Source: SLFT01 sp964493075 (GTDB taxonomy: Bacteria > Hydrogenedentota > Hydrogenedentia > Hydrogenedentales > CAITNO01). From it: a stretch of DNA of 7,364 nt. The notes beneath the pieces are model-generated. The model saw only the letters and a list, made by a program, of their open reading frames with translations. It was not told the DNA's origin and did no database searches. Position 1 is the stretch's first letter. Each line of letters begins with the position of its first letter. The stretch lies in assembly GCA_964493075.1 (NCBI GenBank), contig CAZBNU010000203.1, forward strand, positions 1 through 7,364. Reading direction: 5' to 3'. This document shows positions 1-5,983 of this stretch, piece by piece. The translations under genes and the position numbers were made by a program.

Positions 1-227
1 TGAGGCCACCTGACCCATATCCGTTTTGTATCACCCACAGACCTGTTCCTTCCGCAAACCTTAAACAAGCATTCCCGAAACTACTGATATACCCGGAAGC
101 AAAAAACGCCATCCAGAATAAGCAATGAAGTATTCAAACACTCAACTGCCCCCTGCATTAAGTATAAAAAAAAGCCCCCCTCAAAGCAATTTAGACCCCC
201 GATGCGCGAAGAACCCTTGCCATCAAG

Positions 228-257
228 GTGAAAAGAAATCTTATCATGGGGTATAGT
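228..257 (+). promoter_or_regulatory. Candidate sigma-70-type promoter for the YacP/NYN gene
   Basis: A -10-like hexamer TATAGT lies at 252-257 (5 of 6 matches to TATAAT). A weak -35-like hexamer GTGAAA lies at 228-233 (4 of 6 matches to TTGACA), with an 18-base spacer. Transcription would start near base 264, giving a leader of roughly 50 bases before the ATG at 313. An alternative pairing is TTGCCA at 217-222 with TATCAT at 242-247, but its spacer is 19 bases. This is consensus matching by eye only. Confidence 0.3.
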
Positions 258-300
258 GTATTCATAAGTTACGTAGAACAATTACTTTCATCCTTCTTTC

Positions 301-305
301 AGGAA
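301..305 (+). promoter_or_regulatory. Ribosome binding site AGGAA of the YacP/NYN gene
   Basis: AGGAA ends seven bases before the ATG at 313. That is normal spacing, and it supports this start over any downstream methionine. Confidence 0.6.
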
Positions 306-312
306 CCTGCCT

Positions 313-861
313 ATGGTGGAACATTATTTCATAGACGCTTATAACGTCATGCACAAATCCTCTCTTCTGCGGCCTGTAGTCGCAGAAAATCTGGAGCGCG
401 CCCGGGAAATGTTGCTGGACAAGGTGGTCTGTTTCTGCCTGGCAGGCAGCAAGGAAGTCACAGTAGTATTTGACGGTCACCAGGCGGAGCAGTCCCTGTC
501 GGTGCAGGCTGTAAGTGGACATGTGCCTGGCATGCACATCATTTTCTCACCCGCAAACACCTCTGCGGATTCGGTCATTGAACGCCTGATTTACCAGCAG
601 CACAACCGGATGCAGTGTATCGTTGTCAGCAACGACGGCGGCCTGCGTTCCCTGTGCCGCGGCATGGGTGCGCTTACCATGGAGGCGGATAGTTTTCTCG
701 CCTCGGTGCGTCAGTTCCAGCAGGGGGCAAGGGAAGCGATTGCGAAGCAAAAGGACACCCGTGCCTCTTTGCTGGAAGACCGCCTGAATCCTGAGAGCAT
801 ACGGGTACTGGAGACCTTGCGCCCCAAACTGCCGGAAAAAAAGAAGCCTCGCAAAAAATAG
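313..861 (+). CDS. YacP-like NYN (PIN-like) domain endoribonuclease
   Basis: This is a 182-residue protein of the YacP/DUF901 branch of the NYN domain, a PIN-like nuclease fold. The acidic residues expected of a metal-dependent nuclease are in the expected order: IDAYNVMH at residues 7-14 (D8, N11), VVFDGH at 51-56 (D54), ADSVIERL at 85-92 (D86) and VSNDGGL at 105-111 (D108). Length matches the family, which is about 165-185 residues. The C-terminus after about residue 171 is very lysine- and arginine-rich (KKKPRKK), probably an RNA or ribosome contact. The best-studied relative, Rae1 (YacP) of Bacillus subtilis, cuts mRNA on the ribosome; a similar role here is inference from the family. The protein has no signal peptide or membrane segment, so it acts in the cytoplasm. 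The ATG is supported by AGGAA seven bases upstream. Another nuclease gene follows on the same strand after 206 bases. The gene is intact. Confidence 0.88.
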   Translation: MVEHYFIDAYNVMHKSSLLRPVVAENLERAREMLLDKVVCFCLAGSKEVTVVFDGHQAEQSLSVQAVSGHVPGMHIIFSPANTSADSVIERLIYQQHNRMQCIVVSNDGGLRSLCRGMGALTMEADSFLASVRQFQQGAREAIAKQKDTRASLLEDRLNPESIRVLETLRPKLPEKKKPRKK

Positions 862-959
862 GTCCGCCTGTTTTTATAAGCATCCAATGCGCTATAGTAA
901 CTTCCTTGTATGATTACGCGATTAAAACAAGAAGTTGAATTGGCACCAAATCTACCGTA
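862..959 (+). other. Left part of the spacer between the two nuclease genes, with a weak -10 motif
   Basis: No gene is visible. A TATAGT hexamer (893-898) resembles a -10 box and repeats the one before the upstream gene, but the bases 17 upstream (GTTTTT) are a poor -35. If it were used, the transcript of the downstream exonuclease gene would begin near 905 and carry the whole inverted-repeat element in its leader. The three-base stem AGG/CCT followed by five Ts right after the stop codon of the first gene (860-875) is too short to call a terminator. Confidence 0.25.
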
Positions 960-1044
960 ATCGTCATTGCGAGGAACGAAGCAATCTGGTGTTACACGAT
1001 GGCTTGCGATCAAACAAGATTGCTTCGTTCCTCGCAATGACGAT
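960..1044. repeat. Palindromic element with perfect 28-base inverted arms
   Basis: Bases 960-987 and 1017-1044 are exact reverse complements over 28 positions, separated by a 29-base centre (988-1016). The arm core reads CATTGCGAGGAACGAAGCAA. The structure is a MITE- or REP-like element with no coding capacity, and as RNA it would form a very stable hairpin. From memory, closely related cores (ATTGCGAGnnncGAAGCAATC) recur as dispersed palindromes in many unrelated bacterial genomes; I could not check this. There is no T-run after either arm, so it is not a classic intrinsic terminator, and I see no clear target-site duplication. It ends 23 bases before the ATG of the exonuclease gene. No second copy is visible in the window. 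Confidence 0.92.
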
Positions 1045-1067
1045 GGTTAACCCGCGTTAGTTAAGAC

Positions 1068-2495
1068 ATGAGTGAACAGAATAAAAAATTGGATGGGCTG
1101 AAGGCGCAGCTTGGGCTGGTGCCTGCCAGCAGCATTGTCCCCCGGGAAAAGAAGGAACCTCAAGTGCGCTCCCTAAAGCCCCAGGCGCCTTCCGAAGAGA
1201 AGGCCGGGCGGGTGCTTTCCGATGCGCTGGCGGCACAACTGCGCGCGCGATTCCTGCTGGGTAACGATGCGCCGACTGCGCAGCATGGAGAGGTAGACGA
1301 CAGTGCCGCAGAAATTGATGCCGTGCTTCCGGGAAGCCTTTCCGGCGAGGAGGGCAATGCCTTTTTTATGTTGCGCAGCCGCTATCCCCTTGACCACCTG
1401 GTGGGGGATGTCCCGCTGGGTGATGCCCTGCTCAGCGGCGGCAAAGAGGTGGCGCTAAGCGCCTGTGATGAATCCCTGCTGGCCTTCAATCCCCGCCAGA
1501 CGTGTTTCATGGACACGGAAACCACCGGGCTTGCAGGCGGTGCGGGCACCGTGGCATTTCTGGTCGGAATAGGTTTTTTTGAGGACTCCGAATTTGTGCT
1601 GGAACAGTGTTTCATGCGCGACTACGACGACGAAGGCGCCATGCTGGGGTACCTCGCTGAAAAGCTGGCGGGATTCAGTACGGTGGTCAGTTACAATGGC
1701 AAGAGTTTTGATCTGCCCCTGATGCGGACGCGCTTTGTCCAACATCGTCTGCAATTTCCCCTGGACCAAGCATCCCATTATGATCTGGTGCACGCAGCGC
1801 GCCGGGTATGGAAGAAGCGTCTGAATAACTGCGCCCTCAGTAACATAGAGATGGAAGTGTTGGGTCTGCGCCGGCAGGGGGACGTGCCCGGCTACCTCAT
1901 TCCCCATCTGTGGCTGCAGTACCTCGACAGCAGGAATGCCTATCCGTTGCAGCCGGTTTTTTATCACCATAAAATGGATATATTGTCTCTGGTGGCGCTT
2001 ACCGGATACCTGGCCAAGAGACTCGATAACAGCAATAACACCTATTTCCAACACGCAGAGGACCGCCTCGCTGTTGTGAAGTTATACTATAAGAACAAGG
2101 ACTATGAATCCGCCATCAAAGAGGCGCGGCTTTTTCTGGAAAGTTCGCTGATTAAAGACACGCTTCGCCGCGAATGCCTTTCTTTGTTGGGTCAGTCCTG
2201 TAAGCGGACCGGATTATTCGAAGACATGGTCGCTGCATGGACGTTAATGCACGAGGAGTTTCCCGAGGATGCCGAAGCCGCCGCCGAACTTGCCAAATAC
2301 AAGGAGCACCAGGAACATAACCTGGTGGAAGCTATTACAATATGCCGGAAAACCCTGACCTGCATAGAGAAAAGGGGAATTACACTGGACTTCAGTATAT
2401 CGGCGCTGCGTGGACGCCTTGCCCGTCTGGAAAAGAAACGGGAACGGCTTCGTATCCGGGGACATAATGAAGATGATTCTCTTTGCGACGATTAA
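1068..2495 (+). CDS. YprB-family DEDD exonuclease with C-terminal TPR-like region
   Basis: This 475-residue cytoplasmic protein has a central RNase H-like exonuclease domain of the YprB type (residues about 140-315). All three exonuclease motifs are visible: FMDTETTGL (147-155; D149, E151), SYNGKSFDLPLMRTRF (208-223; D215) and YHHKMDILSL (299-308; H300, D304), which fits a DEDDh-type active site. The first 130 residues hold a charged, low-complexity stretch after an opening (LKAQLGL) typical of the family. Residues about 325-430 are helical, with a TPR-like motif at YKNKDYESAIKEARLFL (341-357). The family is predicted to degrade single-stranded nucleic acid; substrate and pathway are not known for most members. 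The ATG is the first start possible, because an in-frame TAA lies two codons upstream. It has no clear Shine-Dalgarno, only a long hairpin ending 23 bases before it. The stop codon is 10 bases from the stop of the convergent gene. Confidence 0.88.
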   Translation: MSEQNKKLDGLKAQLGLVPASSIVPREKKEPQVRSLKPQAPSEEKAGRVLSDALAAQLRARFLLGNDAPTAQHGEVDDSAAEIDAVLPGSLSGEEGNAFFMLRSRYPLDHLVGDVPLGDALLSGGKEVALSACDESLLAFNPRQTCFMDTETTGLAGGAGTVAFLVGIGFFEDSEFVLEQCFMRDYDDEGAMLGYLAEKLAGFSTVVSYNGKSFDLPLMRTRFVQHRLQFPLDQASHYDLVHAARRVWKKRLNNCALSNIEMEVLGLRRQGDVPGYLIPHLWLQYLDSRNAYPLQPVFYHHKMDILSLVALTGYLAKRLDNSNNTYFQHAEDRLAVVKLYYKNKDYESAIKEARLFLESSLIKDTLRRECLSLLGQSCKRTGLFEDMVAAWTLMHEEFPEDAEAAAELAKYKEHQEHNLVEAITICRKTLTCIEKRGITLDFSISALRGRLARLEKKRERLRIRGHNEDDSLCDD

Positions 2496-2505
2496 GAGGC
2501 AAACA

Positions 2506-3681
2506 TCAGGGACGTTTTCTCGCCTTCACCATCACCTCAAGGCCGGAAATATGTTCTCTGCCGGTAACCTCAAACCCACATGCGGCAAGTTGTGCCTGCA
2601 ACGCATCCCCTCCGGCCTCGGTGCCGATAAGAAGTGTGCCCCCATCCTCAAGGCATCGTGAAAATTCGCGCAGCGCCCCATCCACATCCTGTATGTGTTC
2701 CAGTACCCGCGACGCGATAATGGCTTCAAAGGCGGTATCGGCAAAGGGTAGTGCGATTGCCGTGGCGTTGACCAGGGAGCGCGCGGGACGGCGCATGAAC
2801 CGCAATTTGTGGTGAAGCACATCAACGCCCACGCTTTGCGGTGCGGCATTCAGGGTTTGCGAGGCGCCGCAGCCCACGTCGAGAACGCGCTGTTTGTCGC
2901 CGATGCACTCCAATGCGACGCGGTACCGCTGTAGTTGGCGTTGCCGCCGCCAGGGATTCCAGGAATAAAAGGCGCGGGTCTCGTAGTCGGCACTGGAGGG
3001 GCTGTTGCGCAGCACCCATAGCGCGCGCAGGGCGCGCAGATAGGCGATACCGAATTTGATAAGCCGCGCATGGGTGGCGCCGTGTCGTCGGGGCAGATAA
3101 TGGAAGGGTTCTTCCTTGACCTGATACCCCTGGCAATAGGCCTTTACAAGTATCTCCTGCAACACGGCGTAGGTTTCATATTCCAGGCTGAGGCGGGCGA
3201 TGGCCTTGCGGTGGTAAAGCCGGAATCCGCTGGACAAGTCGAGGGCGTCCATGCTGAGCACATTACGAAACACTGTATTCAATATACCGCTGAGTATTTT
3301 GCGTGTCCAGTGCATTTCGGCATGCCCCTGGGGCGCATAGCGAGATGCGATAATAATCTCCGCTTCGTTGCGACGTTCGTAGAGATAGCGAATAAATACT
3401 GGGTGGTGGGAAAAGTCCGCATCCATGGTAAGCAGGTAGGTGGCTTCAATATCCTCAAAGGCTGTCTTGATAGCGCCGCCGTAGCCGCTTCCCCTTTGCT
3501 GGAGCACCGTAGCGCCCAGCTGCTCTGCTACGGCAACAGTGTCGTCATGGCTGCCGCCGTCTATGACATATATCGCAGCAGAAGCTGGAATAAGACGCAA
3601 CGCCTCCCTGATGCGCGGCAATAAGCCGCGCAAATTATCCGCCTCATTGAGGCAGGGAAGCACAATCGCCAAATCCAGCAT
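2506..3681 (-). CDS. Fusion of family 2 glycosyltransferase and SAM-dependent methyltransferase
   Basis: This 391-residue protein has two enzyme domains. The N-terminal part (about 1-225) is a GT-A glycosyltransferase of family 2, resembling dolichol/polyprenol-phosphate sugar transferases: opening AIVLPCLNEADNL, then DGGS (41-44), the metal-binding DAD within TMDADFSHHP (85-94) and SGFRLY (151-156). A basic, aromatic linker follows. The C-terminal part (about 262-391) is a compact class I methyltransferase of the Methyltransf_11 type: VLDVGCG (266-272), the acidic residue of VGVDV (284-288) and LPFADTAFEAIIASRVLEHI. It probably adds sugar to a lipid carrier or glycan and methylates the same or a related product; the substrate is unknown. 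There are no transmembrane helices. I chose the ATG at 3681 because AGGAG lies nine bases before it. The ATG at 3690, giving 394 residues, would directly abut the AGGAG. Confidence 0.88.
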   Translation of the reverse strand: MLDLAIVLPCLNEADNLRGLLPRIREALRLIPASAAIYVIDGGSHDDTVAVAEQLGATVLQQRGSGYGGAIKTAFEDIEATYLLTMDADFSHHPVFIRYLYERRNEAEIIIASRYAPQGHAEMHWTRKILSGILNTVFRNVLSMDALDLSSGFRLYHRKAIARLSLEYETYAVLQEILVKAYCQGYQVKEEPFHYLPRRHGATHARLIKFGIAYLRALRALWVLRNSPSSADYETRAFYSWNPWRRQRQLQRYRVALECIGDKQRVLDVGCGASQTLNAAPQSVGVDVLHHKLRFMRRPARSLVNATAIALPFADTAFEAIIASRVLEHIQDVDGALREFSRCLEDGGTLLIGTEAGGDALQAQLAACGFEVTGREHISGLEVMVKARKRP

Positions 3682-3690
3682 AGACACCAT

Positions 3691-3695
3691 CTCCT
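3691..3695 (-). promoter_or_regulatory. Ribosome binding site AGGAG deciding the glycosyltransferase start
   Basis: On the minus strand AGGAG touches the ATG at 3690 directly but lies nine bases from the in-frame ATG at 3681, which favours the inner start. A small hairpin (GTTGG, loop CGC, CCAAC; 3696-3708) lies immediately upstream of it. Confidence 0.6.
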
Positions 3696-3744
3696 GTTGG
3701 GCGCCAACCTTTACGTGCCGCCATTGTTACTGCCTGCATTTTGC

Positions 3745-4941
3745 TTAAATCAACGCTTTGAGTTCTTCGGTAAGTTGCGTTTCCAATGTGGGGCTCATGC
3801 CGCCATGCACGGCTTTGATGAGACCATCCTTGCCGATGATTACGAGGCGGGGTATGCCTGTAACACCATATTTAGTGGCGATGTCGCCTTTGTCGAGCAG
3901 TACATTCACAGAAAGGCCGCTGCTCTGCAGAAAACCGCGCACCTTGTCCGGTGTTTCGCGCAGATTGACAGCGTAGAGGACAACATTCTTGTCCTTAAAA
4001 TTGTTGGCCACGGCGGAAACAATGGGCATTGCCTGACGGCAGGGGCCACACCAGGATGCCCAGAAGTCGAGAATAACAATGTCTTTCCCGCGATGCTGGC
4101 TGAGTGACACGGTGCCGCCTTCAAGGGTAGGCAGTGTGAAAGCAGGCGCTTCCTGGCCGACCAAAGCGTCCGGCGCAGCGGCCCGTGCTTCTTTTTCAGG
4201 GGTAACACCAGGAGGCGGCGTAAAGGTGAATGTGCTTTCGGGCAACAGTTCGTCTATCTTCCAGTTCGTTAAGTCTACCATAAAACTCAGGGAAGCGCTG
4301 GAGGTTCTTGCATACTTGGCCAATGTGGCGCCACGAAGTTTCACTACAAAACCGCGCAGCATGGGCGGATCGGTAATACTCAGGAAGGCGCGGATAGAAC
4401 ACTGGGGAAAGAGCATGTCCACTGCATGATGAACAACGCCTTCAATCTCTTCAGCGCCACTGTACTCAGCCGGTTTCTCATACGAAAACTCTGTGCCATG
4501 CAGGAAATCTGCAAGCCAGGAAAAAGGGGTTTCGAAGGGACCACGGAGCATAGATTTAATCAACTGCATGCGGTCTTTTTCAGGTGATAATTCACGGTAA
4601 ATGTTCTCGTCAACCGCATACATATACTGCTTTTGGCTATTGTTGTACACTCTGATTTCCTGATCCTCGGATTTCAGGCGAATGACGGCATCACTACCTT
4701 CACCCAGCATGAATCTTCCTGTAACGGTGGCGTTTGCTTCATTTTCTGCATCCTGAAAATTCATGACCATGTTCATGTCGAATTGTAGGGTCTTGCTTTC
4801 TGTAACGACAGATCGCACCTGCTCCACCAGCGTGGCGGGGTCAAGTTGCGCCATGGCCGCCTGCGAAAGTAAAACAACTGCGGCAAAGTAAAAAACAACA
4901 AGCCTGGCAAAGTATTTCTGATTCGTGTTTAGTAATTTCAT
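3745..4941 (-). CDS. Secreted LolA/DUF2092-like domain fused to TlpA-type thioredoxin
   Basis: This is a 398-residue exported protein. Residues 1-31 form a signal peptide (basic start, hydrophobic core, AMA before the predicted cut). There is no lipobox, so it should be soluble in the periplasm. Residues about 32-245 look like a LolA/DUF2092-type beta-rich domain that may bind lipid or a hydrophobic ligand; this assignment is by general pattern. A proline- and alanine-rich linker (242-257) leads to a TlpA/AhpC-TSA-like thioredoxin domain (about 260-398) with FWASWCGPC (293-301; cysteines 298 and 301) and the cis-proline loop TGIPRLVII (361-369; P364). The WCGPC motif and cis-Pro indicate a working thiol-disulfide oxidoreductase, probably reducing or exchanging disulfides outside the cytoplasm. 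The ATG overlaps the stop of the upstream oxidoreductase gene (ATGA), with AGGA eight bases before it, so the two are probably translationally coupled. I see no membrane reductase (CcdA/DsbD) nearby. Confidence 0.87.
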   Translation of the reverse strand: MKLLNTNQKYFARLVVFYFAAVVLLSQAAMAQLDPATLVEQVRSVVTESKTLQFDMNMVMNFQDAENEANATVTGRFMLGEGSDAVIRLKSEDQEIRVYNNSQKQYMYAVDENIYRELSPEKDRMQLIKSMLRGPFETPFSWLADFLHGTEFSYEKPAEYSGAEEIEGVVHHAVDMLFPQCSIRAFLSITDPPMLRGFVVKLRGATLAKYARTSSASLSFMVDLTNWKIDELLPESTFTFTPPPGVTPEKEARAAAPDALVGQEAPAFTLPTLEGGTVSLSQHRGKDIVILDFWASWCGPCRQAMPIVSAVANNFKDKNVVLYAVNLRETPDKVRGFLQSSGLSVNVLLDKGDIATKYGVTGIPRLVIIGKDGLIKAVHGGMSPTLETQLTEELKALI

Positions 4942-5918
4942 GATTGGTATCCTGTAGTCAACACCACTTTCCCGGTGGTTTGACGGTTTTCCACCATCTC
5001 GTGAACGCGGGCAGCGTCTTCGAGGGGCAGTGCGTGTTTCACAATTACAGTCAATTTATCCTCTTCAAGCCATTGATACAGTTCCTGTATAGCCTGCATC
5101 ATTGCAGCAGCGTCTTCCGTGTAGGCGAACAAATGAAATCCCGCTACAATCCAGTTGTTGGCGAGTAGTTCCACAGCATTTATCATGGCCGGTTGCTTGC
5201 AGGCAGCGCCAAGGGTAACCAGCATGCCGCGGGGCTTCAGACAGCGCAAAGACTGTGCCACCATATCGCCGCCCACCGATTCGATTACCAGATCACACAT
5301 CCCGCCGCTAAGAATCTCCTTTACCCGCCGCGCCACATCCTCTTTGGAATAGTTTACAGGATGGTCGCATCCCAGTGCCGCTATCATCGCGCATTTCTCG
5401 TCGGAACCGCAAGCGCCAATAACGTGGGCGCCTTTGTTTCGTGCTATCTGCACCATCATGGTGCCAAGCCCGCCTGCGGCGGCGTTAATCAGTACCGCCT
5501 GTCCTTTGGACAACCTGCCCAGCGTGCAGAGGGCATGATACGCAGTGAGGTACTGGCATGGAATGGCGGCGGCCTGAAGAAAATTAAGTTGATCCGGTTT
5601 TGCAAGTAGACGGTTGGAGTCAGCAACGACATACTCGCTGTAGCCGGACTCACAAAAACAGGTTACCGCATCGCCTGCTTTCCAGCCGGGCACACCGTCG
5701 CCTGTTTTCTCAATAACGCCCGCTGCTTCAAATCCAGCGCCAAAGGGCGGTTTAGGCCCGCCGGGATAAAGCCCGTTGCGCTGCATAATATCAGCGTAGT
5801 TGACGCCTGCAGCAATCACGCGCACCAGCACCTGGCCCTTCGTGGGCTCAGGTACGGGTACTTCTTTCAGCGCCAACACTTCCGGTCCGCCATATTGCTC
5901 AACAACGATACTTTTCAA
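4938..5918 (-). CDS. NADPH:quinone reductase-type (zeta-crystallin-like) MDR oxidoreductase
   Basis: This 326-residue cytoplasmic protein of the medium-chain dehydrogenase/reductase superfamily belongs to the zinc-free quinone reductase group. Evidence includes the family opening IVVEQYGGPEVL, VNYADIMQRNGLYP (39-52), GFEAAGVI (62-69), the nucleotide-binding loop AAAGGLGTMMVQIAR (146-160) and a typical end (GKVVLTTG). The structural-zinc cysteine cluster and catalytic zinc ligands of alcohol dehydrogenases are absent. Such enzymes reduce quinones or enones with NADPH; the exact substrate cannot be read from sequence. Length is normal. The start codon is TTG, placed by AAGGAG ten bases upstream; no ATG or GTG lies near it in frame. 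The stop overlaps the ATG of the LolA-like/TlpA gene. The redox chemistry of the pair may be linked, but one protein is cytoplasmic and the other exported, so this is only suggestive. Confidence 0.9.
   Translation of the reverse strand: MKSIVVEQYGGPEVLALKEVPVPEPTKGQVLVRVIAAGVNYADIMQRNGLYPGGPKPPFGAGFEAAGVIEKTGDGVPGWKAGDAVTCFCESGYSEYVVADSNRLLAKPDQLNFLQAAAIPCQYLTAYHALCTLGRLSKGQAVLINAAAGGLGTMMVQIARNKGAHVIGACGSDEKCAMIAALGCDHPVNYSKEDVARRVKEILSGGMCDLVIESVGGDMVAQSLRCLKPRGMLVTLGAACKQPAMINAVELLANNWIVAGFHLFAYTEDAAAMMQAIQELYQWLEEDKLTVIVKHALPLEDAARVHEMVENRQTTGKVVLTTGYQS
4950..4953 (-). promoter_or_regulatory. Ribosome binding site AGGA inside the end of the oxidoreductase gene
   Basis: AGGA lies eight bases before the ATG at 4941, within the last codons of the upstream gene. 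With the ATGA overlap this fits coupled translation of the pair. Confidence 0.5.
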
Positions 5919-5928
5919 TGGCTTGTTT

Positions 5929-5934
5929 CTCCTT
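5929..5934 (-). promoter_or_regulatory. Ribosome binding site AAGGAG placing a TTG start (oxidoreductase)
   Basis: A strong AAGGAG ends ten bases before the TTG at 5918. No ATG or GTG lies in the right frame nearby, so this site decides the start. Confidence 0.7.
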
Positions 5935-5983
5935 AATACTGCTTTCTAATGTTTACCCAATAGTAACACAGTGGCGCATACAC

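Larger units (their letters stand above)
1..312. other. Intergenic region without a supported gene
   Basis: I see no convincing gene here. Two short open stretches touch the left edge. One is on the plus strand, open from base 3 to a TGA at 126-128 (41 codons). The other is on the minus strand, from an ATG at 112 running out of the window (37 codons). Neither has a ribosome binding site or a recognisable protein motif. The window opens with TGA, which could be the stop codon of an upstream plus-strand gene, but three bases cannot show that. Base composition is more AT-rich than in the flanking gene, with an A-run and C-run at about 163-180. A 5-bp hairpin (CCTTG/CAAGG, 215-228) is not followed by a T-run, so it is not a terminator. 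The stretch probably carries the promoter and leader of the gene at 313. Confidence 0.6.

Noticed and set aside
1..112. Possible minus-strand gene starting at 112 and leaving the left edge
   Set aside because: It has no Shine-Dalgarno before the ATG and no recognisable sequence in its 37 codons. It cannot be supported from this window.
3..128. Possible C-terminal end of an upstream plus-strand gene (41 codons to TGA)
   Set aside because: The peptide has no recognisable motif and the region looks intergenic in composition. The open frame is short enough to be chance.
215..228. Hairpin CCTTG/CAAGG as a terminator
   Set aside because: The stem is only five pairs and no T-run follows. It overlaps the region where a promoter is more likely.
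741..755. Partial copy of the palindrome arm (ATTGCGAAGCAA) inside the YacP-like gene
   Set aside because: The similarity is short, lacks the middle of the arm, and lies in normal coding sequence.
1455..2054. 199-codon open frame on the minus strand
   Set aside because: It lies wholly opposite the exonuclease gene, whose motifs are unmistakable. It has no family motif and no reason to be coding.
3070..3624. 184-codon open frame on the plus strand
   Set aside because: It is antisense to the glycosyltransferase domain, whose DGGS, DAD and SGFRLY motifs are in the minus frame. It is a shadow of codon bias.
3643..3739. Small leader peptide frame of about 31 codons overlapping the start of the glycosyltransferase gene
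   Set aside because: No ribosome binding site precedes its ATG at 3739, and the peptide shows no motif or run of regulatory codons.
5933..5963. Promoter before the oxidoreductase (TTGGGT with TATTAA on the minus strand)
   Set aside because: The -10 hexamer overlaps the AAGGAG ribosome binding site, so a transcript from it would lack the site needed for the TTG start.
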